From assembly GCA_903970475.1 (NCBI GenBank), contig CAJCIQ010000229.1, positions 1 through 46,162 on the forward strand: DNA of 46,162 bases, written 5' to 3'. Under the pieces are notes generated by a model. The model was not told the origin of the DNA, ran no database searches, and was given only the letters and a program-made list of their open reading frames with translations. Made by a program: the position numbers and the translations under genes. Shown here in pieces: positions 9,237 to 17,944 of the stretch. Position 1 is the first letter of the stretch. Every line of letters begins with the position of its first letter. The stretch is from Beijerinckiaceae bacterium (GTDB taxonomy: Bacteria; Bacteroidota; Bacteroidia; Chitinophagales; Chitinophagaceae).

Positions 9237-10280
9237 ATGAAGAAGAAGCGATTAATTTTCCTTGGGCATATCCTGGCCTGGACTTTTCTGATAGCCTTTG
9301 AAGTCTATAGGTTCAATAACTACTATTATCTATTTAATTACCTGAGCCCTCAGGTAAAGGCTTCGGGATTCAACCCTTTTACCTTCTTCCTGATTTTTGA
9401 ATCCAGCTTCTTCCTGGTCTCCATTGCGGCTTTTTATGCGGCTTATTTCTGGATAGCGCCTTATCTATATCCTCGTTTCCGTTGGTACAGGGCGGCTTTA
9501 GGACTATTGGGCGCCTTAGTGGTTACGGTAATAACCCGTTATCTGGTAGAGTTCCATATACACCTCCCCTTCCTGCATTTTGATAATTACAACGGGCATC
9601 CTTATGGACGCTATGAATATGTCAAAAACTGTATACTGTATCACGATGACTATTATTTGTACGGGATATGCGTGTACGTGCTGATGCAGTCTTATCGTAT
9701 CCGGAACCAGAAGATCCAGGCTGAACTGGCCTTTTTGAAATCCCAAACCAACCCGCATTTCCTGTTCAATACCATCAACGATATTTATGCCCTCACTTAT
9801 CAGAAAAGTGACGATGCGCCGGAGGCTTTGTTGAAACTTTCCGGCATGTTACGTTACAGTTTATATGACGGTTCGGCTGACCACGTGCCGCTTCAAAGGG
9901 AATTGAATTATTTGAAAGATTATCTTGATTTGCAGCGGCTGGGGGCTAAACAAAAATCCTATATACAGTATAGCATCGAAGGAGACCCGGGCAACTTGCA
10001 GATTACCCCCTTACTCCTGGTGCCCTTTTTGGAGAACATCATCAAGCATGGCGTAACCGATCAACCCGACCAGCCAGCACAGATAACCCTCCGCATCCAC
10101 CATGATAAGCTTTGTTTGACCGCCGTCAACGAAGTCAAGGACCAGCAAAAGGATCAGACGGGTGGAATAGGCCTTGCCAATGTGCGCAGGAGGTTGGACC
10201 TGGTTTACCCTAACCGGCACCGTTTTGTTATTTCCCGGGAAAATGGGAAATTTCACTGTCAAATGGAAATACAGCTATGA
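9237..10280 (+). CDS. LytS/YehU-type sensor histidine kinase
   Basis: 347 residues from the ATG at 9237 (start MKKKRLIFLGHILAW). Four membrane helices fill the first 150 residues. They are followed by a His_kinase domain with the phospho-acceptor motif NPHFLFNTIND and a C-terminal HATPase whose N-box reads PFLENIIKHG and G-box GIGLANVRRRLDLVY. The kinase senses an unknown membrane or extracytoplasmic signal and phosphorylates the next gene's product. The stop codon overlaps the next start (ATGA at 10277-10280), so the pair is translationally coupled. No extracellular ligand-binding domain is present, so sensing is likely by the membrane helices. Confidence 0.95.
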   Translation: MKKKRLIFLGHILAWTFLIAFEVYRFNNYYYLFNYLSPQVKASGFNPFTFFLIFESSFFLVSIAAFYAAYFWIAPYLYPRFRWYRAALGLLGALVVTVITRYLVEFHIHLPFLHFDNYNGHPYGRYEYVKNCILYHDDYYLYGICVYVLMQSYRIRNQKIQAELAFLKSQTNPHFLFNTINDIYALTYQKSDDAPEALLKLSGMLRYSLYDGSADHVPLQRELNYLKDYLDLQRLGAKQKSYIQYSIEGDPGNLQITPLLLVPFLENIIKHGVTDQPDQPAQITLRIHHDKLCLTAVNEVKDQQKDQTGGIGLANVRRRLDLVYPNRHRFVISRENGKFHCQMEIQL

Positions 10281-10978
10281 TCCGTTGCATGATTGTGGAA
10301 GATAAGCCCCTGGCAATAGATATTCTTTCGGCCTATATCGAAAAGATAGCAGACCTGGAACTGGCCTATACCACGGAAAATCCCCTGGATGCCCTGCAAT
10401 ACCTCAAGCAAAACGACATAGACTTGATCTTCCTGGACATCCAGATGCCGGAATTGAGCGGGCTTCAATTCATGAAACTAAGGGCAGGGAAAGGAAAGGT
10501 GATCCTTACTACGGCTTACTCCGAATACGCCCTGGATGGATATGAATACGATGTGATCGATTACCTGCTCAAGCCCATAGGTTTTGACCGGTTTTATCAG
10601 GCAGTGGAAAAGGCTAGGGAAAGGCTTGTACTTGTGGTCGCAGAGGTTGAGGTTGCGGGGGCCGGCAAAAAAAATTCCCTGTTCGTAAAAACGGAACACC
10701 GCTTACTGCGCATACCCACAGAAGAAATCCTTTATATCGAAGCCCGTCAAAATTACTGCGCCATTGTAACACCGACGGGCAAAACGCTTAGTCTTCAGCT
10801 GATCAAAGAAATGGAAGAAAAGCTGGATCCCGCACAATTCATGCGGGTACATAAGTCTTATATCGTGGCCCTGGATAAGATCGATGCTATTGAAAGGAGC
10901 AGGATATTCATAGGCACCCAAACCATTCCCATTGGGGACACGTACAGGGATACCTTATTCAAGACGCTGGGTCAGTAA
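10277..10978 (+). CDS. LytTR-family response regulator
   Basis: 233 residues. A receiver domain occupies about 1-120 with the acidic pocket VED (8-9) and phospho-acceptor Asp54 in IFLDIQMPE, plus TTAYSEYA and the KP motif (LLKPIGFDRF). A LytTR DNA-binding domain occupies about 135-233 (HRLLRIPTEEILYIEARQNY, HKSYIVALDKID). The linker holds a short Glu/Val/Gly-Ala stretch (VVAEVEVAGAG). It is the partner of the LytS-type kinase whose gene overlaps it by 4 nt. Regulatory targets cannot be inferred from the window; the downstream membrane protein gene 72 bp away on the same strand is one candidate. Confidence 0.95.
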   Translation: MIRCMIVEDKPLAIDILSAYIEKIADLELAYTTENPLDALQYLKQNDIDLIFLDIQMPELSGLQFMKLRAGKGKVILTTAYSEYALDGYEYDVIDYLLKPIGFDRFYQAVEKARERLVLVVAEVEVAGAGKKNSLFVKTEHRLLRIPTEEILYIEARQNYCAIVTPTGKTLSLQLIKEMEEKLDPAQFMRVHKSYIVALDKIDAIERSRIFIGTQTIPIGDTYRDTLFKTLGQ

Positions 10979-11050
10979 AAGAACCCGGCGGCCCGGACCG
11001 CTGGGGCCATTGAAAAATGAGATACATTCGTGCAAAGGATACCAGATTTC

Positions 11051-12556
11051 ATGGAAAGGAACCTGCTCACTTACGCAGAAACATTGGGGGCTGCCATTAT
11101 AGGATTCATCATTACCTATGTGTTCACCCATAGAGGGGGCATAGGGATTTCTCCTGATTCCATTTCCTATGTAAGTACGGCTAGAAATCTGGTTGCCTCG
11201 GGGCAGGCTGTGGATTTTACTGGTCATCCACTGATTGACTTTCCCTTGGGCTTCCCCTTCTTACTGGGTACTGGCCTTAAGCTTACCCACATAGATCCGG
11301 TTGCATTCATGGCTTTGGTTTGTCCCCTGATGTTTGCCATTGCCATAGGGCTTTGCGGCTATATGGCTGACCGGATGGAATATACCTCGCGCTGGTACAA
11401 ACCCTTACTACTGCTCTGCATCACCTTGAGTCCGGCTTTGATTGAAGTATACATCATGCTCTGGTCGGAGACCTTGTTCATCATCTTCAGCTTGCTGTTT
11501 ATGATTGCCATGCGTCACTACCTGCTGAAACGCAACATGGGCAGGTTACTCGTCGTGGCTGGAGTTTGTGCTTTAAGCTGCACCATACGATATGCGGGGA
11601 TTACACTCATTGGTACCGGAGGCTTACTCATATTGATTGACCGTTATCCCTCCTTGAGCGTTAAATGCAAACACCTGTTTTGTTTTGGGTTGGTTTCCGT
11701 CAGCTTACTATTGATTAATTTCTGGAGGAATTATTCCTTAAGCGGAACGCTGATGGGCCAGCGCCAAAAAGGGGTCACGCCTTTACTGAAGAACCTGGCT
11801 TATTTTGGGGGAACGTTTACTGATTGGTTCTTTTACGGGATTGAACACTATCACCTCAGCGTTTTGTTGGGCCTGATCCTTATAGCCTTGCTGGCCATTT
11901 ACTTTACCCATGGGCTACCAGCCCTGCTGAAAGAATATCCAGCCCTGGTCAGGATTGCCCTGTGCTTTGCGCTATTGTATTCCCTGTTTATGGTGGGGAG
12001 CGCCACGATTTCCCGCTTCGAGCAAATCGACAGCCGTTTACTTTCCCCTCTCTACATACCGTTGGTATTCGGGCTGGCCTATCCCTTTTCCCTTTTCACC
12101 AAAAAAGCAGCCCTGCGGTATTCCAGGCGGTGGTGGAGGGCAGCGGCCCTGGCCTTCTTCCTGGTCATTCTGTCTTCTCAGCTCATAGCCGATAACCAAT
12201 GGCGTTCAGAAATTATGGAAGGTGGGATTGGCGGTTACACAGAAGATGACTGGTCAGATTCGCCCCTGGTTAAATACCTGCAAAGCAAGCCCTGGCCGTT
12301 TCAATCGGGATATACCTTGTACTCCAATTCACCCGAAGGGGTATACTTTTTCACAGGAAGTTCCTGTTTGTTACTGCCACAAGAAGCTTTTCCGGGACCC
12401 GTTAAGGAATACTACCAATCCGGGAAACAATACTTGATTTGGTTCAAGGATGGAGACAACCCGGCCATACTGACCTTACAGCAAGTCCTATCGCACAAAC
12501 GCCTCCAATTAATCCAACAGTTTGATGATGGTGCTGTGTACCAAACCGTAGATTAA
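11051..12556 (+). CDS. Polytopic membrane protein, GT-C (GT39/ArnT-like) glycosyltransferase candidate
   Basis: 501 residues from the ATG at 11051, with AAAGGA about 11 nt upstream; an in-frame GTG at 11030 is an alternative. About ten hydrophobic helices span residues 10-390 and a soluble domain follows. After the first helix comes GISPDSISYVSTARNL, with the acidic residue and Tyr spacing typical of the first periplasmic loop of GT-C enzymes that use lipid-linked sugars; MLWSETLFI matches the second conserved loop. The predicted role is transfer of a sugar from a polyprenyl carrier to an envelope acceptor, but donor and acceptor are unknown. It converges with the DoxX-like gene with a 4-nt overlap. 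Confidence 0.6.
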   Translation: MERNLLTYAETLGAAIIGFIITYVFTHRGGIGISPDSISYVSTARNLVASGQAVDFTGHPLIDFPLGFPFLLGTGLKLTHIDPVAFMALVCPLMFAIAIGLCGYMADRMEYTSRWYKPLLLLCITLSPALIEVYIMLWSETLFIIFSLLFMIAMRHYLLKRNMGRLLVVAGVCALSCTIRYAGITLIGTGGLLILIDRYPSLSVKCKHLFCFGLVSVSLLLINFWRNYSLSGTLMGQRQKGVTPLLKNLAYFGGTFTDWFFYGIEHYHLSVLLGLILIALLAIYFTHGLPALLKEYPALVRIALCFALLYSLFMVGSATISRFEQIDSRLLSPLYIPLVFGLAYPFSLFTKKAALRYSRRWWRAAALAFFLVILSSQLIADNQWRSEIMEGGIGGYTEDDWSDSPLVKYLQSKPWPFQSGYTLYSNSPEGVYFFTGSSCLLLPQEAFPGPVKEYYQSGKQYLIWFKDGDNPAILTLQQVLSHKRLQLIQQFDDGAVYQTVD

Positions 12557-13014
12557 CGTTTACGTTTCTTGGATCCAGCCAAAGCGCCATCCACACTAGC
12601 GGCGCCTCCTCCGGCAACCAGGAGGGCAAGGGAAATACCCAACACCAATAAGTGGTATTCATACCCCTCTCCCTTACCATTGACCAGTCCCCAGTTCATA
12701 AAAAAACCATTGTGGAGGTGAACGGTGAAGATAATGCCCACAAACAGGCCGATGATCCCAACAGCGGCTATACGGGTCAGGAACCCGAAGAACAATAAAA
12801 TGGAGCCAAAAAATTCAATGAGGATGACCATTAAGGCGGTGATATAGGCCATGTGCAAGGTGCCGGTAAAAAAGCCCATGGTTCATGAAAACCCATATCC
12901 CCCAAACCATCCCAGTAATTTTTGAGCCCCATGTGGAAAGAGGATAAATCCCAGGGTAATCCGAATGATAAAAGCAGTCAAATTCCTGGTATTGGTAGAC
13001 AGTATACTATTCAT
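12553..13014 (-). pseudogene. DoxX family membrane protein interrupted by an in-frame TGA
   Basis: Reading the minus strand from an ATG at 13014 gives [11 protein letters not shown], a helix ([20 protein letters not shown]) and [15 protein letters not shown] at 12883-12885 follows, and the same frame then continues TMGFFTGTLHM to a stop at 12553. The whole frame is 153 codons plus stop, the usual DoxX length, with four membrane helices. DoxX proteins normally read G-x-GF-x-GTM-FF here, so the TGA replaces an expected glycine codon (GGA to TGA is one change). A shorter product from the ATG at 12879 (108 residues) would lack the first helix and the HGAQK loop. Options are a recent nonsense mutation, a sequencing error, or programmed readthrough. 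DoxX/DoxD-like proteins are implicated in redox or quinone chemistry. Confidence 0.85.
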
Positions 13015-13159
13015 AAATTGATTTTGTGAAGGAACTGACCATAAGTTAATATAGATATAGCTGAAATAAAAATCGGGTACAACTACGGGTAAGCGCTGGA
13101 CAGAAGGAACCTATTTTTAATCGTTACCTATTTAAGATTTTAGACCCTAAACCATCTGA

Positions 13160-14749
13160 ATGGCGCAATCAGCCCGGCTATACTTTACGGTGCTTCTACA
13201 TTGGCTCAGGCAATTGAATGAGGCGTATACTACACTGGCCCAACGCAGGCCTGACATTCTGCGTTTGGAACAAATCGAAGAGTCGCCTGGGGCAAACATC
13301 CCCCATATAGAACTGGTCAATGAAATCCTGGAAGATGCCCTTTGCGCTTATCATCCCGGGGATCCCTATCTAACCCTGGCCCGTACGCTCTATCCTCATT
13401 CTCTTCCCTATCACCGGCCCTTAGACGAATTGCATGCCTTGTGCAAAGCCAGGGGAACAACCCTCTGGGAAGAATGGTCAGACATCGCGCCAGATTTATT
13501 ACCCATTGCTGCTGCGTATTTCCACATGGATCCATTCAGCGTGGACTTGATTACCCAATCCGATACGCATACCCCCTGGGAGATCTGGCACATGTCAGAT
13601 CCTTTATCATCGATGGCCGCTGCAAATTCCTTTATGCTGGCAGCAGACATTTCATTTGAACATTTGGTCGAATTATTAACGGCTCAAACCCTATGGAAGG
13701 AGGGCATCCCCTTAATGGTCCAGGCCATCCAACAGCCAGATTTCCCCCTTATTCCTTTAGACGAACAAAAACTCAATAGGGTACACCGTTATTTAAGGTT
13801 GTGGAGGCATACCGGATGGAAAATAAGTGATCTCGACAAAATACTTTGTCTATTGGCGGCCCAGGCCGGGATTGATCCGGTGGCCATGGAGATCACGGCT
13901 CGGACCCTTATCCAGTTGTTTTATTTTGGACAATTATTGGATGAATCGCAGCTTACTTTGGATGCCGTATTACGTTGGTTCACGGCTGGACCCCACCGTA
14001 GTGAATCCCTGGGAGGGCTATTGGGACTGGAAAAAGAAGCGTTGACCTTGCTGATCAACCTGAGGTGGCCAGCGCTCTCCGAATGCGAGGCTGAGGCCAG
14101 GTTATTTTCAAAACCAGAGGTCCTGCTTTCCTTTATTCAGGATGCACGGTTATTGGCCAGTGCGGGTATTACCCCTTATTGGGCCGGAGATATCTTATTG
14201 GGATTGGAACCTGGGGAAGGCCTACAGGGATTGCACCCAGATACGCCCTGGGGATCGCTTAACTCCCTAATCAGGTCTTTACGTATGGTAAAAACAACCC
14301 AAAGAACTACATGGTTAACCAATCGCTCCAAGCCCCTGGATACCCGTTATGAAACACTGAGCCAATTATCTGCTACACTAATCACGCACGCGCCTGAGCA
14401 GGTATTACATCAGGTCCGCTTAAATAGAAGTGCAGCCTTGCTATCTTTTCTGATGGCCAGAAAAACGGCGCCCTTTAGTGGTGAACCATTATGGGGATCG
14501 GACGTCGAAGACATATTGGGTCACTATCTCATTGATGCGCAAACCAGTCCATGGGAAGCTGTTTCCAGGGAGGCGCAGGCCTGTACCTCCATTCAATTAT
14601 TTATTCAGCGTTGCCTCATGGAATTAGAGCCTGATATCCAGGTCTCTGACTTTCCTCCTGAAACCTGGCTTCAGTGGGAAACCCTTAAGAGTCAACCCTT
14701 ATGGGAAGCCAACAAGAAGACGTTTCCGACAACAGAGTCCCGGATTTAA
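13160..14749 (+). CDS. Tc toxin subunit A (TcA)-like protein, truncated at both ends
   Basis: 529 residues; an in-frame TGA lies directly before the ATG, so no N-terminal extension exists in this frame. Several TcA shell motifs appear in order: RRPDILRL (29-36), PHIELVNEILE (48-58), LPYHRPLDE (82-90), RLWRHTGWKISDLDK (213-227), and near the C-terminus SIQLFIQRCLMELEP (477-491) and WLQWE...LWEANKK (515-520). Intact TcA proteins are several times longer and continue after WEANRK with FLYPENW into the neuraminidase-like and pore regions. Here the frame diverges at TFPTTESRI and stops. The VRP1-like start is also missing. No TcB or TcC partner genes lie nearby. It may be a decayed toxin fragment or a domesticated shell domain. 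Confidence 0.7.
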   Translation: MAQSARLYFTVLLHWLRQLNEAYTTLAQRRPDILRLEQIEESPGANIPHIELVNEILEDALCAYHPGDPYLTLARTLYPHSLPYHRPLDELHALCKARGTTLWEEWSDIAPDLLPIAAAYFHMDPFSVDLITQSDTHTPWEIWHMSDPLSSMAAANSFMLAADISFEHLVELLTAQTLWKEGIPLMVQAIQQPDFPLIPLDEQKLNRVHRYLRLWRHTGWKISDLDKILCLLAAQAGIDPVAMEITARTLIQLFYFGQLLDESQLTLDAVLRWFTAGPHRSESLGGLLGLEKEALTLLINLRWPALSECEAEARLFSKPEVLLSFIQDARLLASAGITPYWAGDILLGLEPGEGLQGLHPDTPWGSLNSLIRSLRMVKTTQRTTWLTNRSKPLDTRYETLSQLSATLITHAPEQVLHQVRLNRSAALLSFLMARKTAPFSGEPLWGSDVEDILGHYLIDAQTSPWEAVSREAQACTSIQLFIQRCLMELEPDIQVSDFPPETWLQWETLKSQPLWEANKKTFPTTESRI

Positions 14750-14811
14750 CACAAAGATCAAGCGTTGAACCGGCGCCAGAATTGTACCTTTATTGTCTAC
14801 ATACCTACATT

Positions 14812-15120
14812 ATGGCAACACCTACGACTCCGAAAAGGAACGACGACATCTACGATAATGAAAAAAGAGTCTCCCGTCTTCCAGGAGAAGACCCTACTAC
14901 AGGAGACATCTATGATTCAGAAACGCCCTTAGATCCAGACGATCCCATGGACGATGACGAAACCATCACAGGTGGGGAAGAACTGTTTTCCACTGAGGAA
15001 GATGAAGACCCCGCCGACGAAAAGGACGTGCTCGATGAACAGGAAGCAATGGAAGAACCCGACGAAGACGACGACCTGGGGCAGTCCAACCTCAGGGAGG
15101 ATGATGATGAAGGGGAGTAA
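14812..15120 (+). CDS. Highly acidic small hypothetical protein
   Basis: 102 residues from the ATG at 14812, of which 42 are Asp or Glu, concentrated in the second half (runs such as DDPMDDDE, EEPDEDDD and EDDDEGE). There is no signal peptide, membrane helix or Cys. A short internal repeat is visible: DIYDNE at 12-17 and DIYDSE at 32-37. The protein is probably disordered and cytoplasmic; I recognise no family. The start lies 62 bp beyond the stop of the TcA-like gene, and the stop codon abuts that of the convergent cupin gene without a gap. Coding status is supported by the consistent composition and length, but not by homology. Confidence 0.6.
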   Translation: MATPTTPKRNDDIYDNEKRVSRLPGEDPTTGDIYDSETPLDPDDPMDDDETITGGEELFSTEEDEDPADEKDVLDEQEAMEEPDEDDDLGQSNLREDDDEGE

Positions 15121-15459
15121 TTACCTCTCCAACATTTCTATTAAAGGTTGATCACCGTTGAGCAAATAATACGCAATGAAAATCATAGGCGCTTCTGCCG
15201 AATGATTACTAAATTCTATTATCCTGGTTAAAGGAGGTTCAAAAAAGGCACTCCCCGCAGGAAGGATCTGGGGTGGTTGACCTTCTATTTGCATCCGGGC
15301 CGTTCCACGCACAATGTAGCCGGATACCGGGCAGGGATGCAGGTGTAATCCCCCTATCTGACCGGGTTCGAAACAGATTTCATACGCTTCTACCCGATCC
15401 AGCTTTCTCGGAGACAGGTCTACCCTGAGCAGCAGGTTTCTTTTGATAATGTCTGCCAT
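15121..15459 (-). CDS. Small cupin-domain protein
   Basis: 112 residues forming a single cupin barrel. Motif 1 is recognisable as FEPGQIGGLHLHPCPVSGYIVRG (about 31-53), with two His and the later conserved Gly, and motif 2 as PAGSAFFEPP (about 67-76). Such proteins bind a metal and act as sensors or small enzymes; the substrate is unknown. The start is 3 bp after the stop of the tautomerase gene, so the two form an operon, apparently with the AraC gene upstream. Confidence 0.82.
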   Translation of the reverse strand: MADIIKRNLLLRVDLSPRKLDRVEAYEICFEPGQIGGLHLHPCPVSGYIVRGTARMQIEGQPPQILPAGSAFFEPPLTRIIEFSNHSAEAPMIFIAYYLLNGDQPLIEMLER

Positions 15460-15462
15460 GGG

Positions 15463-15843
15463 TTACAGGTATTGGGCAATCCCGTTTCCAAAGGACCAAC
15501 ATTCCAAGGTGTTTTCCACGAGGATGATGATTACATCCGAGGCTTTGATGGGGGTATTGGCCGAAATTCCCGTGGCTATCTGTTGATAGAGGCTTTTCTT
15601 CTGATCAGGAGTCCTACCTCCTCTGGCAATGATCTCCACATAAATGATGTCTTCGGTATGTGCTACACCCATATAAGACTGGGGAAATTGGAGGTCTTTG
15701 CTGGGAACAGCACGGAATACCTGGAAGAAATCGTCTTTAGGGATGTTGAAGGCTTCTATCAAAGCTTGGTGAATAGCATCGGAAATTCCGGTTTTGGTCT
15801 CCTCTGAATGCTGGGTACCCAGGCTGATTTGAACGAATGGCAT
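15463..15843 (-). CDS. Tautomerase family protein (4-oxalocrotonate tautomerase-like)
   Basis: 126 residues. The second residue is proline (MPFVQISLG), which becomes the N-terminal catalytic base after Met removal in this superfamily. The C-terminal signature ECWSFGNGIAQYL is typical of the Tautomerase_2-like branch of about 125-130 residues. Predicted to act on small keto-enol or aromatic-derived acids. It sits between an AraC-family regulator gene (40 bp upstream) and a cupin gene (3 bp downstream), all on the minus strand, suggesting one small inducible catabolic or stress operon. Confidence 0.88.
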   Translation of the reverse strand: MPFVQISLGTQHSEETKTGISDAIHQALIEAFNIPKDDFFQVFRAVPSKDLQFPQSYMGVAHTEDIIYVEIIARGGRTPDQKKSLYQQIATGISANTPIKASDVIIILVENTLECWSFGNGIAQYL

Positions 15844-15883
15844 ATACTAAGGTTTTATTGATGGCCCAAAGTTCGGAAACAGA

Positions 15884-16744
15884 TCAACGCTGGTCTTGTA
15901 AAATATTGCGCGAGTTGGAGTCGGTCGGGCTTACGGCTGTGGCCTGGCGCGCTTTGTATTGCCCTGGTGTAAAGCTGGTGAAGTGCTGGAAATAGCGATG
16001 GAAATGACTCTGATCGTAAAAACCTGCTTCCAGGGCCGCTTCTACTAAGGGATACTGTTCATCCAGGTATTTTCTGGCCTTTTCAACCCTGACGATGGTT
16101 AAAAACACCTGAGGTGTAACACCAGTGTGCCTTTTAAACTGGCGGATGAGCTGAAACTTATCTACATGGAATTTTTTAGCCAGGGAAGTCAGGTTCAACT
16201 TTTCAGGGAAATGGTCTTCCAGGTATTTTTTTATGTCATCCATCAGGGTTGGCGCGGGGCCGATGTCCGGCTTAGGGCCTCCCACCCTGAATACGCTACT
16301 GATCAAGGAAAATAAAGCCGCTTCGGTCATGGCTTCGGTTTCATCAAAGAAATGCTTCCAATCGGCATAGGAAGCAGCATGGCTCAATATGGTGCGACCA
16401 AACAATTGTTCTGTAGGGTTCAACCAACCCTTCTTTCTCAGGTATTGAACGACATCGGTATGCACGTAGAGCATCTTATAGCTCCACCCTACATCATTGA
16501 GCGAAAAATGAGCGTGCATTTCCTCGGGATTGAGGAGCATCATCGATCCTGGGGGCACTATAAAAGAATCGCCAAGCAGTTCAAAGCGTTGCAAGCCCTT
16601 TAAAGATATGCCTATGGAATACGCATAGTGAAAATGAAAAGGAAAGTGATGGATAAGGTTTTCACCGGAAGTACATTCCATGCCATCTAACTGGGTCAAT
16701 TTCCATCGTTGGATCATCCCCAAATATACAACTTGTATGTCCAA
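15884..16744 (-). CDS. AraC family transcriptional regulator
   Basis: 286 residues. An N-terminal cupin-like effector domain spans about 1-150 (HHFPFHFHYAYSIGI, FIVPPGSMMLLNPEEMHAH). Two helix-turn-helix units occupy about 170-275 (LNLTSLAKKFHVDKFQLIRQF and AALEAGFYDQSHFHRYFQH, ending FTPGQYKAR), the standard AraC/XylS signature. It probably activates the tautomerase-cupin pair directly downstream on the same strand. The inducer is unknown. No defect seen. Confidence 0.93.
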   Translation of the reverse strand: MDIQVVYLGMIQRWKLTQLDGMECTSGENLIHHFPFHFHYAYSIGISLKGLQRFELLGDSFIVPPGSMMLLNPEEMHAHFSLNDVGWSYKMLYVHTDVVQYLRKKGWLNPTEQLFGRTILSHAASYADWKHFFDETEAMTEAALFSLISSVFRVGGPKPDIGPAPTLMDDIKKYLEDHFPEKLNLTSLAKKFHVDKFQLIRQFKRHTGVTPQVFLTIVRVEKARKYLDEQYPLVEAALEAGFYDQSHFHRYFQHFTSFTPGQYKARQATAVSPTDSNSRNILQDQR

Positions 16745-16755
16745 AGTTTCGGTCT

Positions 16756-16773
16756 GGGGGCCCGGCGGCCCCC
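16756..16773. repeat. Perfect GC hairpin upstream of the AraC gene
   Basis: GGGGGCC (16756-16762) pairs perfectly with GGCCCCC (16767-16773) around a CGGC loop. It lies 12 bp before the AraC start on the minus strand, inside the gap after the GH53 stop. It could act as a 5' leader structure or a remnant terminator of the GH53 operon; there is no T-run. Confidence 0.5.
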
Positions 16774-16837
16774 TCCCTCATCGCTACCTTAGACAGCCCG
16801 TCGGATGTCCTGACGGCAGCGCGGGGTTGACCGATCC

Positions 16838-17872
16838 TTAAGGAGTTAAAAACGCATCTAGCGCCTGGGTAGGTCTACCCAGTTGATTAAATGCACCCAT
16901 TTGGTAACCCTGCCAACCGTTATAGGCTTCGGGCTCCCAATATAAAACGCCTATGCCTCCGCTAACAGATTTGGTTTTAGTTATCAGGTCTGAAAGAAAA
17001 GTTAAGGCCTCCGTTGGTTCACTCACCGCGTATCCTGCTTCACATATCATCACCTGGGACCCATAACGGCTAACCATATCCTGCATATTGACCAGGCACA
17101 AGCTATCCTGACTTTGCCAGGTAGCATCGGTTGGATACATGGACATACCGACCACATCCCAGGAAGCGCCACCGGCCTTCAGTCCATCAAATAACCAACG
17201 ATAAACGGCATTGTCATACCCATTAGACAGGTGTATGATCACCTTGCATTTTGGGAAAACGGACTTGACCGCTTTATATCCTGTACTTACCAACGTAGCA
17301 AATTGGGCCATATTGGTAGAAGCTTGTCCCATAGGCCACAACATGCCATTGGACACTTCATTTCCTACCTGAACCCAGGTAGGGGTAATGCCATTATTTT
17401 GTAAGGTATCTAATACAGCAGTGGTGTAAGCGCCCAGGGCAGAATCCAAACCTGAAAAAGATAAGTTGGCCCAGGCTGCCGGAACCGTTTGATCCCCAGG
17501 ATCAGCCCAGGTGTCGCTGTAATGAAAGTCAATCAGAATGTTCATACCCGCAGCCTTAGCCCTGAGCGCCTTTGCTACTACATCGGCCGTATTGCAATAT
17601 CCACCGGTTGGATTCACCCAAACCCGGAGTCTGATGGCATTGATGCCCTTTTCTTTTAAAATGGCAAACAGGTCCTTTACGGTGCCGGTGGTATCAAAAA
17701 AAGCAACGCCCGAAGCTTCCATTTGGGTCACCCAGCTCACGTCCGCCCCAGCGGTAAAAGCGAAAGTAGTCGTATCGGTGCCTCCGGCGTTCCCCTTTGG
17801 TTGATTCGATGATTTGGAACAGCTTATTAATCCCGACAATACCAATACACAAGCAATCAACTTTTGTTTCAT
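16838..17872 (-). CDS. GH53 arabinogalactan endo-beta-1,4-galactanase, lipoprotein (copy 1)
   Basis: 344 residues with a lipoprotein signal (lipobox LISC, Cys18), so the enzyme is likely membrane-anchored. The GH53 fold is evident: ADVSWVTQ (43-50), LRVWVNPTGGYCNT (82-95), DFHYSDTWADPGDQ (115-128), acid/base Glu172 in QVGNEVSNG, nucleophile Glu278 in MICEAGY, and YWEPEAYNGWQG near the end. It cleaves beta-1,4-galactan side chains of pectin (type I arabinogalactan). It follows the GH2 gene by 72 bp on the same strand, so galactan is probably cut to oligomers here and reduced to galactose by the GH2. A paralogue lies at 35458-36483. Confidence 0.96.
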   Translation of the reverse strand: MKQKLIACVLVLSGLISCSKSSNQPKGNAGGTDTTTFAFTAGADVSWVTQMEASGVAFFDTTGTVKDLFAILKEKGINAIRLRVWVNPTGGYCNTADVVAKALRAKAAGMNILIDFHYSDTWADPGDQTVPAAWANLSFSGLDSALGAYTTAVLDTLQNNGITPTWVQVGNEVSNGMLWPMGQASTNMAQFATLVSTGYKAVKSVFPKCKVIIHLSNGYDNAVYRWLFDGLKAGGASWDVVGMSMYPTDATWQSQDSLCLVNMQDMVSRYGSQVMICEAGYAVSEPTEALTFLSDLITKTKSVSGGIGVLYWEPEAYNGWQGYQMGAFNQLGRPTQALDAFLTP

Positions 17873-17944
17873 AATGCTATTAAGAGATCTACAAATTAAT
17901 TAGTGCTGCACATAACGCTTTGCTCAATTGATCATTTTTTTTGT

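Noticed and set aside
12553-12879. Treating the 108-residue DoxX frame as a complete small gene
   Set aside because: The in-frame upstream sequence encodes the missing first helix and HGAQK loop, so the short frame is only the 3' part of an interrupted gene.
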